Assembly (NCBI RefSeq): GCF_000764305.2
Contig: NW_025936095.1
Span: 310,001-374,000 of the forward strand
Reading direction: 5' to 3'
Origin: Hyalella azteca
Taxonomy: Eukaryota > Arthropoda > Malacostraca > Amphipoda > Hyalellidae
DNA length: 64,000 nt
The position numbers and the translations under genes were made by a program. Of this stretch, positions 45,501 to 56,531 are shown in pieces. How positions within the stretch are numbered: the first letter of the stretch is position 1; every line of letters starts with the position of its first letter. The notes under the pieces were generated by a model. The model had not been told where the DNA came from, ran no database searches, and saw nothing but the letters and a program-made list of their open reading frames with translations.

Positions 45501-46637
45501 TTGCATGATTTTTTTGATTTGCCGCCTCAAGGCAGCAAGCAGGTTTAGTTTCTAGTTATGCGCATTTATGACCCCTTGTCGAGTTATTGACTCTTGCCAT
45601 GCCACAAGTTGATTTCAGTCAACACCAATGAGCCAAAAGTTGATGAGTTTTTGTGGTGTTTCCTGAAATCACGATTCGGTACGAATTCTCTGCACATAAT
45701 ATCTTGATTATGGACGAAACTGGAACGAAGTTTTTTCTGATCAGCTAAATATATTTTTTCTAGTCAAGGATACATTTTTTCATGTCAAGGACGAATTTTT
45801 TATCGCAAGGATATCTTTTTCAAGTCAAGGATATATATTTTTAGGTCAATGAAATATTTTTCTTCACGTCAGTGATAGATTTTTTAAGCCAAGGGTATAT
45901 TTTTTCAAGTTAAGGATATGATTTTTTTGAGTTGTTAATAAATAAATGAATGTCATATTTTTTATTACATTTTTCTTATTTTTAACTGTAAAGTGTTGTT
46001 TTATCATTTTTAAACGAAAAATATGCAATTGTGGTAAAGGGACCAAGGGTGGGCGCCTTGCCCCAAGCCCATGGGCCCATTGCCCCAGGGTTGGGGCAAT
46101 GGGCCCATTTTGACCCTTTTTACAAAATAGGGTTTCATTAAAAATTGAATAACTCTATATGCGTCTAATTCACATCATACATTCCTCATTAGTTGTACCT
46201 TTAAACAAAACAAAGAACCACCTCGTAAGTCGTATCAATTAAAACTTCATCAAAAATTTAGTTTAAAAAAGGGCGCTGCCCCATGTTGCCCTACTCGTAT
46301 TTGTTCAATGTGTTGAAGAAATAATTTTCTAACGGATGGTCAAATTCATTATTAATTTCGAATCCTGATGAGCCTTCAACAAAAAACAATGAATATTGCG
46401 GCGATAATTCATGTACTTATTGACAACTACTATTCATCATCTAAATATTTCTGTACTTTTCAGGCTTTTTATAAAGCGTGGCAAGAACTGAACATGACGC
46501 AGCACGTCAATGAATTCCAGACAAATTTGAGAAAAGATTTGTCTACAGATCAAAAGGATAAAAGTTGCCTAGAACATAAATATATTGACCTTATTCTCTC
46601 GCAGCAACTTGTTCCAAGTGAAAATGATCGTAGCTAG
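39513..46637 (+). CDS. GXYLT: GT8 glycosyltransferase, glucoside xylosyltransferase-like (GXYLT / shams type), eight exons
   Basis: The coding exons are 39513-39654, 40102-40161, 40671-40767, 41092-41188, 41623-41862, 42345-42515, 43650-43807 and 46464-46637, about 379 residues. GXYLT enzymes add xylose to O-linked glucose on Notch EGF repeats in the Golgi. Exon 1 encodes a short cytosolic tail and a signal anchor (LRLVVAASALLLLTVYL), giving a type II membrane protein. Exons 2-4 give the nucleotide-binding start (ELKIMLVVCS, VSIKAAIFLSRRRI, FYIVSDSQAIF). Exon 5 has LFRPCSSQRLFL and the metal-binding DxD in AVLYMDSDVIFLRP. Exon 6 has GFNAGLLLMNLTRM and LKFGDQDILNIFF. Exon 7 has ICEW, FYC and TVHGSGGSFYTD, and exon 8 AFYKAWQELN to the stop. 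All junctions are in phase except 6-7: exon 7 is 158 nt, one short of keeping frame, with the shift near 43670-43680. This is either a sequencing error or a disabling mutation. Introns carry a SINE (40388) and a TA-flanked element (45007). Confidence 0.88.
40388..40641 (+). mobile_element. tRNA-derived SINE, copy 1 (intron of the GXYLT-like gene)
   Basis: The head contains the RNA polymerase III A box (TGGCCCAGTGGTTACAG) and B box (GGTTCGATCCC). A second pair follows (GGGCGGTTAAGCAC and GCGTTCGAAACC), suggesting a dimeric tRNA-like body. The tail is GCGACAGG...AAACGCTAAAACC with (TTA)n to 40641. No clear target duplication was found. Confidence 0.9.
42560..45004. other. Introns 6 and 7 of the GXYLT-like gene outside the exons and element
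   Basis: Apart from exon 7 (43650-43807) I see only a weak tRNA-like stretch near 42765 (TAGCTCAGCGGTTAGT) without a B box, perhaps an old SINE remnant. Confidence 0.4.
45007..46291. mobile_element. TA-flanked inverted-repeat element (1.29 kb) in intron 7 of the GXYLT-like gene
   Basis: The left end GGGTAACATGGGGCAGCG and reversed right end GGGCAACATGGGGCAGCG differ at one base and are flanked by TA (45005-45006, 46292-46293), a Tc1/mariner-type target. Subterminal motifs GGGCCCA and GGGGCAA/TTGCCCC are frequent at both ends. No transposase is visible. A run of AAGGATAT/TTTTTC repeats fills 45756-45930. Confidence 0.82.
45756..45930. repeat. Degenerate tandem repeat, unit about 29 bp
   Basis: About six diverged units of the form GTCAAGGATATATTTTTTCA follow each other inside the element at 45007-46291. 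Confidence 0.7.
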
Positions 46638-46639
46638 TA

Positions 46640-49037
46640 TAAAATTAAGCGTGGAGACGATGCATAATTTCTTTTAACTTAGGTCTAAAAAATTTTTTCG
46701 TTAGTTCATGCAATGGTGGAATTAAGCCAGTTAGATTTAAATCTGCCAATAGGTTTTGCATTTTGGTTCTAAGTGAAATTCCAATTCATTTTTCATATTT
46801 TTTGTGAGAATTTTTTACATAATTTTCATTGGACTTCATTTATACGATTAAAATTGTGTATCTTGCACGGAATTATATTCAGATAATTCTACAAGAAACA
46901 AATTGACCCAAAAATCATCGTTTTCACATGAAAGACGAATCTCAACTTTTTTGAGCAGATCTCAAAATTCATTCATTTCTGCATCTCGTCATGCAGTTGG
47001 GTGTCTTTTAAGAAGAATTCTACTGGATGTAAAGTGACCTAAACTCCTAATTTCTCTCGTAATTACACAATGAATTAACAGAGAGAGGAGAGAAATAATT
47101 CACCGTTTAATTCGTCATTGTAACGTAGGTGATGAATGATTTATGGGAATGATAATAACGAGCCAAGTAATGTATCGCGACTGTCAATAGTTTTTAATCT
47201 CGTAATTGTCCTTAATGCATTACACTTCGTCACGAGGTGCGGAATAAGTTATGAGTATTTTCTTTCTAAGAAATGTTTCATTATACACTTTTGAGATGTG
47301 AATTTTTTTTTATTATGCCTGATATTTGCACTGAGAGAAATGGGTGGGTCTGGATGACCTACTTATAGGTGAGTCAATCGCTGTCCAAATAGTGATGCAC
47401 TTCTCTGACTCATTTGACCGTAATAAAATTGTAAAATATAGTAGTCTGAAATTCATTTACTCTGTTTATTGCTTAGTATTGTTATTTTAGGTATCGTCCG
47501 TTCTTTTGTCTATTTCTCATAATGAAATGCGCTGTTAGGAAGTGAATGAATTCCTAAAATTAGGTGATATTAGGTGCTGAATCATTGTAGTTATCACCGG
47601 TAAACGCATATTCTGAATTAGTTGAACTAACAACTATGTAATTCTTGCAGCAACTGCACAGTTGAGAAGCGAATGAAATCCTCGAGTGAGGTAATAGTTG
47701 GTGTTGAATCATTTGAATTCCCAACCGGAATAGGCATTTGGGAAATGAATGAACGGACTAGGCTGAAGTTGAAGTTGAAAAATTATTTATTTTAATTATA
47801 TTTCAAAAATGGCTGAACTGACAATTGTGAAATTGGAACAGTATTTTGGTCGTTTCAAAAGAAATAAATGTCTAGGTTTTGGGGAACTTTCAAGTTGAAT
47901 CTAAATATTTATTTACTTGAACAACTTTCGGACATACAACTGTTGTTGAACTGACTCATATTAAAATCTGAACTGACTCATATTAAACTTGGAGAACCCA
48001 ATTTAGTAACGGACTCCTTGACATCAATGCCATTAATGCAGCAACTGCGCATTGAAAGTCGAACCCTTCGAAGGTGGAAAATAAAATATTTTTTTTTTAA
48101 TTCAAAACATATGTCTATGGTATATATATATAACTATATACTGTATAACTGCATAAACTGTACCATGCGTCATTTGCACACGAAATCACTTTGTCGAAAG
48201 AAAAAACATACACAACATAAATTTAGCACATAAACAAAAAGCAAAATGAATATTCATTGCAAATCAATGTGGCTTTTGTTGTTGCCGAAGTGTGACAATT
48301 TCAGGAATGCGCGGCTTCACCTTTGCAAGTGCCACTCTCATATTATTTTCGCAACAATAGTTGTTCCTTTCCCTGTCAAAATTTAGGCGCGGCTATCGTT
48401 CGTTTTTCGGTTGCCGCACTCGGATTAGAGATGAATCAGACATGAGATGGCCGCCTCCCCTAATCAGCCTCCCAAAAGGTGCTATTTTGGGTAGTTCCAT
48501 GGTAAAAAAGATAAGGGTCAAATGACACACGAATTCAGTGGCTGGTCAGGCCACCATTGGCTTGCCCTGCTCAGTAGCTGGCATTACTTCTTAGCGATAG
48601 CGTGACAAGCCTCTGATTCAAAAACCCATATACGATGCAAGAGTAGGCGCACGAGTATCTAAATGCGTGGGTTACGTTTTCTTGATTTGAATGTTTTTTT
48701 GCTCACGCAAACCGTTCAAAACTTTTGAGATAGTATTTTGAAACGAAATTTTAGGGTCGCGCCTGCGTTTGCGCGAGCTTCATTACGAGTGCAATGATTA
48801 TCCATCGGCACGCGACCATACGCGTGCTAACACGCGTGCGTTGCGTTGTCTTCGACCCGTATGCCCCGCGTTCATGTCAAGACGCTTGCGATACGTTTCA
48901 GTGAACACTCCAACGTTACTCTTGTGAGAACTGTCTGGCGATATGTGTGTATTGCGTGTGTTCACCAAAATACCGACGTTTCAAAGGCAGGGGTACCAAA
49001 ACAATCACCTTTATATTCCCTAATAAGGAGTGGGAGG
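46640..49037. other. Region downstream of the GXYLT-like gene, no gene seen
   Basis: Only weak internal duplication is visible: AATGAATTCCTAAAATTAGG with GGTGCTGAATCATT (47544-47595) resembles AATGAAATCCTCGAGTGAGG with GGTGTTGAATCATT (47683-47722). The open stretch 48018-48233 is AT-driven and unsupported. Confidence 0.4.
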
Positions 49038-49040
49038 TTA

Positions 49041-49756
49041 AGGTGCCTGTACAAAGGGGTAGTACTAGCCGCTAGTTCATCCGGCGCTTGAACTGTCCAC
49101 GCTACTAGCCTCGTGTATAGGGGTTCAGCCGTTTCAGAGGCATGCGCCGGCAAGTGCCCGAGGCGCGGCCGAGAGAGACAACGATGTGTTGATATATTGG
49201 CCGGAGATTGGAGAACTTGAGAAGTGGCTAGTAGCGCTGATGCAGCCATGGTGAGAGCATCTGTGCAGCACCTGTGAAGTATCTTGGGTCACGTGAATCA
49301 TGGCTTGTTTGAACGATAATGTTTCTAAGAGGAATCCAACAAAGTGGATTCCAGACGATATTCAAGTATTCTTTGAAATATTCCAAAAATATGAATTAAA
49401 GTATAATGTTTTCCATGATGGTTACTCCAACAAAATAAAGAGAGAAACGAGTATTTTGAAACGGAAAGAAGACCTTATTAGTCAGGGTTTAGTTGTTCCC
49501 GACGCTGTATTTTTAAGGGCTAGAATATGGAGTATAAAAAAGACGTACAGACTCGAGTTGTTGAAGGTGATCACACTATCCATCTTCACAGACCTCACTC
49601 GACGGCTTCTAACGACTCACTGGCGGGCGCGAACGAGAAGATAGCGGCACCTTATACTCTCCTCGTGTGTACAGGCTTACTAGCCGGATAGTCACCAAGC
49701 GACCGACACTAGCCAGATTTACTAGCCGTCCGCACTATCCCCGTGTACAAGCACCT
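49041..49756 (+). mobile_element. Compact PIF/Harbinger-type element with TTA target duplication (716 bp)
   Basis: The termini AGGTGCCTGTACAAAGGGGT (left) and, reversed, AGGTGCTTGTACACGGGGAT (right) form the inverted repeats. The 3-bp sequence TTA flanks both ends (49038-49040 and 49757-49759), the TWA duplication typical of PIF/Harbinger. Subterminal CTAGCCG motifs occur on both sides. The only ORF (49300-49644) encodes a Myb/MADF-like protein; there is no DDE transposase, so it would rely on one elsewhere. Confidence 0.85.
49300..49644 (+). CDS. Myb/SANT-like (MADF) DNA-binding protein carried by the Harbinger element, 114 aa
   Basis: PIF/Harbinger elements encode a DDE transposase plus a Myb/SANT-like protein that binds the element's ends and escorts the transposase. 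The reading begins MACLNDNVSKRNPTKWIPDD and continues IQVFFEIFQKYELKYNVF, SILKRKEDLISQGLVVPDAV and ARIWSIKKTYRLELLKV. The tryptophan-led three-helix pattern and the basic third helix (IKKTYRLEL) fit the MADF/Myb-like fold. It is intact from ATG to stop, though short; the last 25 or so residues read into the terminal repeat and may be non-functional. It could also be read as a truncated remnant, with the loss of the transposase making the element non-autonomous. Confidence 0.6.
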   Translation: MACLNDNVSKRNPTKWIPDDIQVFFEIFQKYELKYNVFHDGYSNKIKRETSILKRKEDLISQGLVVPDAVFLRARIWSIKKTYRLELLKVITLSIFTDLTRRLLTTHWRARTRR

Positions 49757-50089
49757 TTATCAACTACCCCGCTTGAGACAAAGCAGTGAGAGGAAGTTCT
49801 GACTGCGCAGGCGCTGATCTTGAGCAGTGATACACTGTTATTCGTCACGTGCGGACGTCGGTTGATGCACGCATCTCAATGATCTCCTTCGAATTGTGTG
49901 ATCTTATCGTGTATAGTGAATAAGTGAAGTCTGCATCTTGCAAACAACTCAGTGTTAAAAACTAAATATTACCGTTTTTGACATTTTCAGCAATATAAAT
50001 TCCTTACTTTTTGCTGTCCAGTGCTTTCTAAAGTGAAGTTCGTAGCAATACTCCTCGTCGGGAGGCGGTATTCATCATGACTACGCAAT

Positions 50090-50780
50090 TTGAATTGTGC
50101 GTTCAAAATTTTAGCAGCGGTTAAAATTTTCAACTTTGGGCATGTCGACACGAGCATGTTATTTAAGCTGCTCCTGTTCATATGCTTAAGGTTCTAATTT
50201 GTTAATCAACGCGTCAACTGGATCAATTTGTTTAGTTGGAACTCGAAAGTTCATCATTGCCTAGGATGCTACGGTACCTAAGTAACCTAACCAATACTGG
50301 TCCAATAGTCGACAATTCGACATCACTGGGCGGGCCAGCTGAACAGGATGGAACAGGTTGCAGAGCGTATACCGATTATTCGCAAGTAAGTTAGTTGCTC
50401 TTTTTCCGTTACTATCTACTCTATTTCGTTGTATCATCAGGTTTCATTATGGAGTTACATTCAAGTATAAGGATTAATTTGGTTATTTCTGGAGAACTAC
50501 AAATTATACGAGGATAGATTCAGGAAATTTCCATCGAGCTCAGCAATATTGGAACGGTATTAGACGTTAGAAATGCATCTATTCTTCATTTTTCAGTCGT
50601 TGCAAGCAGTATTTTCAGACCCCGGTAAATTTTTTTGCTAGACGAATGGTTTCTTCAACTAAAGAACTTCAGCTTTGGGTATATGTCTGCGTGCTAGAGC
50701 TTATTGCTCAAGCTAAAGATAGCTTATGAACTATCGCTTACAAGGAGCCCATCTGTGAGCAACATATTTACTTCGAGGAT
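50090..50780. repeat. Dispersed repeat family R1, copy 2
   Basis: Blocks shared with 27700-29330 include TTCAACTTTGGGCATGTCG (50128), GGTTCTAAT...TCAACTGGAT (50190), TTCAGCTTTGGGTATATGTC (50668) and AGCTTATGAACTATCG (50721). The two TTCA-CTTTGGG sub-units lie about 540 bp apart. The copy ends where the Harbinger element at 50817 begins. Confidence 0.6.
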
Positions 50781-51099
50781 TTCCAATAACTATCGTATAT
50801 TCCGCTATTTATTTGATTGGCCCGTATGCTAAATAGGGCACTAGAACTACGAAGTATCACTATGCACTACGAAGTGTCCTGTTGGTATGCTAAATACGTC
50901 AGACACTAAGCGCGTCGAAGTAGCTCTACAATGTTTAGTGTCGCACTACTGATTCGTATGCAGAAAGACTTTGAAGTGCTACTTCGCTGTTAGAGTACTT
51001 TGTATTGGACCACTACTCTATGAATCTATTGAAAAATGGTAGTCAAGGGTTCAAATAATTAATTATTCCCTAAGTAGTTTTCATTCTTTGCAGAAGATT

Positions 51100-51400
51100 G
51101 ATGTAAAATGTCGAATTGTGATGGTAATGGTACTAGTGAAAATTGTGATGGTGAGCTGAAATTCGCAATGCGTCTGCGCACCTTTCCCATCATATATTCA
51201 AAGTCAGCGCTTCCCAAAGACATCTAACAAAATAGAGAAGCATGGAAAGTTCTTGGAGAAGAATTGAAAATGACTCCAGAAAAAAAACACGAAAGAAAAT
51301 TCAAAACATGGTATCGAAAACAAGAAAAGTATATTCTACTTCCGCTACAGGTAACGAACCAATTAAAGCTTTTCCTTTCCTTTCCTTTTTTTTTGTTGGA
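51100..51400 (+). pseudogene. Myb/SANT-like protein remnant of the split Harbinger element
   Basis: In broken frames this encodes KTSNKIEKHGKFLEKN-type shifts of an underlying REAWKVLGEELKMTPEK and KFKTWYRKQ, resembling the Myb/SANT-like Harbinger companion protein (Trp at helix starts, basic recognition helix). An A-rich run and frame changes interrupt it. Confidence 0.45.
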
Positions 51401-51589
51401 ATGGTGAGTGTGGGAGGCCTTTTTTAAAAAAAAAAAAAAAAAAATTAAAGCGAAGGAATGGGAAAAGGAAATTAAGCGAAAGTAATCCTGTGTTTCATGG
51501 GGTTCCAGAAGGTGTAAGTAGTACCACCTACCAAAAATAAATCCCTGTACAACCACCTACAGATATTTATTTGTACATATACTGTACGG

Positions 51590-51770
51590 ATATTACGGTG
51601 GACTGATTGACGGATATTTTTTCACCCACATTAATCTGGTATCCAGGATCTCCAACATACCTGAGGAAACACTCCAGTTTTTCCTTTCTTGTTAAAGAAT
51701 GCCCACGCTGTTCATCTGTTTCGCCAAGGAAAGGGTTAGCCATAAGAATAACATGTTGTTCACTGAAGCG
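51590..51770 (-). pseudogene. HARBI1-like DDE transposase N-terminal fragment
   Basis: The minus strand encodes SLTRKEKLECFLRYVGDPGY and QINVGEKISVNQSTV, matching the helix-turn-helix region of Harbinger transposases (LRFLATG-x4-VG-x2-IGVSQSTVSR). The reading ends soon after in a stop; the DDE core is missing. Confidence 0.65.
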
Positions 51771-52098
51771 GTACACGTTTTATATTCATGCATGGCATGT
51801 AGTTCCTGAGGTTTTTACGCGATGATGCCTTTGCTGTAGGCCAAACAGATCCATAGCTAACGAAGTAAACAAGGTGAAAAATACTGTAGGGTCGTCGTAA
51901 AGTGCGGTGTGTAGGACACTTCAGATTTTTGTAGTGCGCGTTATGCTTAGGGCGTAATGCCCTATTTAGCATACCAACCGTAGTGTTCCATGCCGCACTA
52001 TGGCTTGTAGTGCGTGGGGCTACTTCATAGTGCTAGTGATTTAGCACGCCAACCGTAGTGTCCCATGTCGCAATACGGCTTGTAGTGCGTAGTGCTAC

Positions 52099-53426
52099 TG
52101 TGGGGGTTTATTTGCCACTCCACATTTACTGCGTTTAACTCCAATGAATCAGGGAATTTGAACGGCCTAGGTAGCTAACTTGAATCATTCACTAAGGAAA
52201 GACAGAAACATAGAGATCGGCAGGACGAATTTGGTTGGTTAAGCAAACACACAATTAATTGATAAGTTGATTTATTGGCTTAGCTCACGTGACCTGCTCG
52301 ATGTGATGATGCAGGAGGAATTTGTAGTCCAGGCAGGAGGTGCGGGTCGACGGGCCACCGTGGTTGCGTTGTGAGCGGATATACACGTGGTTGCGTGGTG
52401 AGGCGTTGTGGACGTTATTCTATGCACGTTGTGAGGTGGACGAAGTTGACTGAGCGTGCGTGTAGAGCTTTCAAACGAGATTTCACTGAACGTGCTTGAT
52501 GTAACTCACACAGTACGTATGTCTAGCAAGAGCGCTCTGTATAAGTTCACTGAATAAGTTCACTGGTTAACTGAATAAGTTCACTGGTTAATTGAATAAG
52601 TTCACAGCAAGAGTTCACAGTGCGAGTTTATAGTAGGTGCTTACTGAATGTAAGTTACCTGAAGAAATTCACTGAATGAGTTGACTGAATATGTTCACTG
52701 AATGTTCACGGATGAGCGTCGGTAGACAGGGACGGCGTAGGGGCGCGGCAAGATGGCGGCGTGCGAGTTGGCGGGAAAATGCTGGCTTGGGACGACTGAA
52801 CATAAGTTAACTGAATAAGTGCACAGCAAGAATTCACTGAATATATGTTAACTGAATAAGTGCACAGCAAGAGTTCACTGAACATAAGTTGACTGAATAA
52901 GTGCACAGCAAGAATTCACTGAATGTTCACGGATGAACGTCGGTAGACAAGGACAGCGTAGGGGCGCGGCAAGATGGCGGCGTGCGAGTTGGCGGGAAAA
53001 TGCTGGCTTGGGACGCCGAGGTTCCCAGCTGCAGGTTACGGCTGCAGGTTGTGGGTTGACGCCGGTTACGGTTGTCTTGCGTTGCAGGATACAGGCTGTA
53101 GGTTGCCGGGGGTAGGTTGCCGAATGCTAGCCGATGTTGTGATAGCGAGATGTTGACGGCTCGTTGTCTGGGGGCAAATAGACCGTTAAGATTTTAAGAA
53201 GCTACAAAGGAAGGGAGACGTCGGCTGTTGCCACGGCGGAAGTGAGATTTCTCTGAACTATTCTTACGATGATTTTCTACTTATTAATACGATAAGTGAA
53301 AGTAATGTAATAAAAGTACTGTTAAGAGTATTAATATTAATGTTAGTATGAGAAACATAAAAATTAGTTCTACCTAGCGAGATATGTTATACATAATATT
53401 AGTTCTATGTAGCGAGATCCGCTACC
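52099..53426 (-). mobile_element. 3' LTR (1.33 kb) of the Gypsy-type retrotransposon
   Basis: The block starts TGTGGGGGTT after the target CTAC (52095-52098). Its inner end, ATTAGTTCTATGTAGCGAGA to 53426, is repeated at 56532-56628, where the full tip CCGCTACA is followed by the same CTAC (56629-56632). In element sense the LTR therefore begins TGTAGCGG and ends CCCCCACA. A purine-rich run (AAAGGTGGGGAGTGAG) adjoins its inner edge, as expected for a polypurine tract. The LTR holds tandem GTTCACTGAATAA-type repeats and an internal duplication. Confidence 0.8.
52694..53019. repeat. Internal LTR duplication (about 104 bp copied, offset 221 bp) and GTTCACTGAATAA repeats
   Basis: The block TTCACTGAATGTTCACGGAT through GCTGGCTTGGGACG is present at 52694-52797 and 52915-53019 with few differences. 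The region 52540-52915 between and before them is built of GTTCACTGAATAA and GTGCACAGCAAGA units. Confidence 0.88.
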
Positions 53427-53524
53427 TCACTCCCCACCTTTGGAAGAGGCTAGAAAAAAACAAAAATTAGTACAGAGTAAAAAATTAGTGAGGTGTTCGT
53501 GATGTTAATTGGTAAATAAATTGA

Positions 53525-53761
53525 TTAATTATATCTAGCGGGGCGACGAATTTGTCTTCCCCGTCTGGTCGCTGAGACGGAAGAGTTAATTGTGGCCTTT
53601 TGATCAGGAAATGATACGCGTGTGCGGGACGCAACTGTGGGCGCGGCCCGCGGGTTCTGCAGTACACCAGTGCTTGTCTCATCTGGAATTGGTGCCACGG
53701 AAGCTGTTCGATTGATTGGCGCCGGATTTGAAGGATTGTTGACTGGGATAGGGATTGGCAC
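53525..53761 (-). pseudogene. C-terminal tail of Gypsy integrase
   Basis: The minus strand encodes a proline-rich stretch ending TRRGRQIRRPARYN and a stop. This is the (R)SGRxxRxPxR type ending of Gypsy/Ty3 polyproteins just before the LTR. The integrase core that should precede it is absent; an LTR-like block (53806-54436) stands in its place. Confidence 0.6.
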
Positions 53762-53805
53762 GCGTTTTGGGGTGTTGTGAGTGTAATGCAGCCTCTATAT
53801 TTCAT

Positions 53806-54436
53806 TGGGGTTCGTTACGCAGGTACTTTAAAACATCTGCTAACAAAGCTAATTTTTATTGAACTAGAACAAACAGTAAATTACACAGTGATATAAATGA
53901 AGATACTGGACAATCTAGATGCCATGCCCCATGAAACAAGTCGCAATGGGTGTAACGAGGTTGTGGCACTTCCCAGCTCTTAAGTAGGAACTATCCAGAG
54001 AAGTGGGACTTAAGTGGGAACTATCTTAAGTGGGAACTATCCAGAGAAGATCTTGGATCGCTCGGTCCCGAAGACAGCCCGCTCCAGACCCGCAACCCTA
54101 CATCGAAGATAAATATCTAAATTCAAACAGACTACTTACTTTGGCACATACATAACTGAATAAACGAAGTGTTATAATTTTATATCCAAATAGTATGACA
54201 CAAGAATAGCAAATTTATTGTAACAATTAACTGGACCTAGTAAAGCAGCTCACCAATAGAGGCCGATTAAGTTCACTGGGAACACAGCAGAAAAGTGGCG
54301 CATTCAGTCAACTAGGCCTAGAAATGCGTTGTTCACGGGAGGACTGCTTCGCAACGACTGACCTAAGGCACAGTTTTGTATCTCGTGAGAATGATTACGA
54401 GTTGTTGCCATATAAGATAAAACTTACAACCTTACA
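53806..54436 (-). mobile_element. LTR-like block next to a polypurine tract, between RNase H and integrase tail
   Basis: In element sense (minus strand) a run of ten G followed by AGATA (54451-54437) leads directly into TGTAAGGTTG. About 630 bp on, the block ends GTAACGAACCCCA, so it has TG...CA tips, and an AATAAA lies before its end. It looks like a second, different LTR located directly after RNase H. No partner LTR or target duplication is in the window. Confidence 0.4.
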
Positions 54437-54516
54437 TATCTCCCCCCCCCCAAGAAAAATATACTATTATTTTTCATAGTAACACGGTTGAAAGTTAAAT
54501 ATGCAACACGCAAGAC

Positions 54517-55838
54517 CTAGGCATGTACAGGATTTCTGGAGAACATATCTGCCAAAAAGTTATCACATCCACGGATATATCGAATTGAGAAATCGTAAGC
54601 TTGAAGAGCTAGCGCCCACCGCATAAGTCTAGAATTTTTATCTTTATTTTGTCTCAGCCAAGTAAGTGGAGCATGATCGGTTTGAATTATAAACTTATTA
54701 CCAAACAAATAGTCGTGAAAATATCCTACAGCCCACTTTATGGATAAACATTCTAATTCTATCACAGTAATTACGTTCAGCTTTAGACAAATTACGACTA
54801 ATGAAACAAATGGGTTCAAAGTTATCTGCTACAATTTATCCTAAAACGGTACCTAAACCATGCAGACAAGCATCAGTTTGCACAACGAAAGGTATATCAG
54901 GTTTCGGTATTTTGAGGATTACGTCGCGCGACACCAAGCTCAGTGACTCCTCAAAACATTTATTGCTTTCCTTGGTCCACGCTATTTTATCAGGACAGGT
55001 TTTCCTTAACATTTCTGTAAACAGTTCCGTCTGTTGCGCTAAGTTTGGTACAAATCTTCGATAAAAATTCAGAAAAACAAGATAATATCTCAACTGCTTT
55101 TTACGCTCTGGCCTCGCAAAATTCTTAAGCGCATCCACCTTCGCAGGATCTGGTCTGATTTCTCCTTGACCGACAATGAATCTTAAAAATTTTACAGTTG
55201 TTTGAGCAAACGAACATTTTCGCAAATTAAACGTTATTCCACTCTTCTTCAACACACTGAAAATTTCATCAAGATGTCGTACATGGTCGTCCCAAGAGTT
55301 AGAATACACAATTAAATCATCAACAAAGCTAGTCACAAAATTTTCGCATCCTACTAATACATCCTTCAAAATCCTGTTACATAAACCAGATGCAAACCTG
55401 ATTCCAAACAGAACCACCGTAAACTCGTATTGACCAAATTCAGTGACAAACGACGTGTAAGCAGATGATGAGTCAGATAATGGTATTTGGAAGTAGGCTT
55501 CGTCAAGTCTAATTTTGTCAAAAACTTTGCATCCACCAACTTTTCCATCACAGTGTTTGGATTCGGCATTGGGTAATTATCCACATTAACATGAGGATTG
55601 ATCTTGCGGGAATCTACGGTAATGCGTAACGTCGAATCTGGATTTTTGACAATGACAACTGGTGAACACCAGGGACTACTTGAAGGTCTAATTATACCTA
55701 GATCAACAAATCGATCGAGTTCCTCCATGACTTTGGTCTTCAGAGCAAAAGGAATCTTATAAGGTAATGAAGCAATTGGTTTCACAGAATCATCGACACA
55801 AATATCATACGGCTTATACTTAATTTTACCAGGTGCTG
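54517..55838 (-). pseudogene. Gypsy (Ty3-type) reverse transcriptase and RNase H, frameshifted
   Basis: Read right to left: the RT fingers (ELDRFVDLGIIRPSSSPWCS, PVVIVKNPDSTLRITVDSRK, DNYPMPNPNTVM; 55785-55500), a frame change near 55470, then the palm and thumb with the catalytic FVDDLIVYS (FVDD instead of the usual YxDD), NLRKCSFAQTTVKFL, FLNFYRRFVPNLA and VVQTDACLHGLGTVLG (55417-54836). After another shift comes RNase H (ELECLSIKWAVGYFHDYLFG, IIQTDHAPLTWL; 54770-54517), ending in NPVHA and a stop. RT and RNase H copy the element's RNA into DNA. Several shifts make it inactive. The 5' part (gag, protease) is missing; a Penelope-like fragment abuts at about 55838. Confidence 0.9.
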
Positions 55839-56531
55839 TACAATGCTACTTCTTTTCCCTACTTCGGGAAAGCATCTGAGACTATGGCTAAGGAATTGAA
55901 AGATTTGATCAATAATTATCTTCCGAATGTAAATCTGCATGTGATTTTGGTGAATAACTTCAAAATCGGTTCGTTCTTCAAGTATAAAGATGCTCGCCCT
56001 CTTTTTATGCGTTCGTCCCTAGTATATAGATACAGTTGTGCGCAGTGCGCATCAGCGTACGTCGGTATGACGTCTCGCAATTTTTACACTACGCTGACGG
56101 AGCATAAGGGCAGAAGTTTTAGAACGGGAACTTTACTTGCGCATCCTCCTCATTCAGCTGTGCGCGTCCATGCCGAGCAGTGCAATGTTCCGGTGTCCGA
56201 CAGTGATTTTAGAGTTCTAGCTTACACGACCGGTGTTACTGACCTACGGATTTTAGAATCTCTATATTTTTAAACAGAAACCTCGGTTAAATGCAGCATT
56301 CAGCTCCTATCCCATTGAAATTGTTAATAGATAGGCCTGTCTCCTTATGTGTATTTGTTTTCATTTTTGTCAATTTATGTTTTTATCTTCGATGTGAATT
56401 TAGTTTTCTAATTGATTCTGCTTTTCTTATAGGTTTTGAACTTTAGAACTGACGATGGAGCTGGACTCCGAAATGTTTTCATTCTATAGAAATGGTTAAT
56501 ATTCTGGCTGTTTTCTTTGCTTTTAAATTCC
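55833..56531 (+). mobile_element. Penelope-like element, 3' part with GIY-YIG endonuclease
   Basis: The plus strand encodes PYFGKASETMAKELKDLINN, VNNFKIGSFFKYKDARPLF, LVYRYSCAQCASAYVGMTSR, the N-terminal GIY-YIG segment of Penelope endonucleases (here YSC...AYVGMTSR), then AHPPHSAVRVHAEQC and VTDLRILESLY. A stop at 56271-56273 results from one extra base in a T run; after it the expected ending (NAAFSSYPIEIVN and stop) is in the next frame. The 3' UTR runs to about 56531. The RT part is missing, so this is a 5'-truncated copy. It joins Gypsy pol at its left and a Gypsy LTR remnant at its right. Confidence 0.9.

Noticed and set aside
54801..55064. 87-codon plus-strand ORF
   Set aside because: It is antisense to the Gypsy RT/RNase H.
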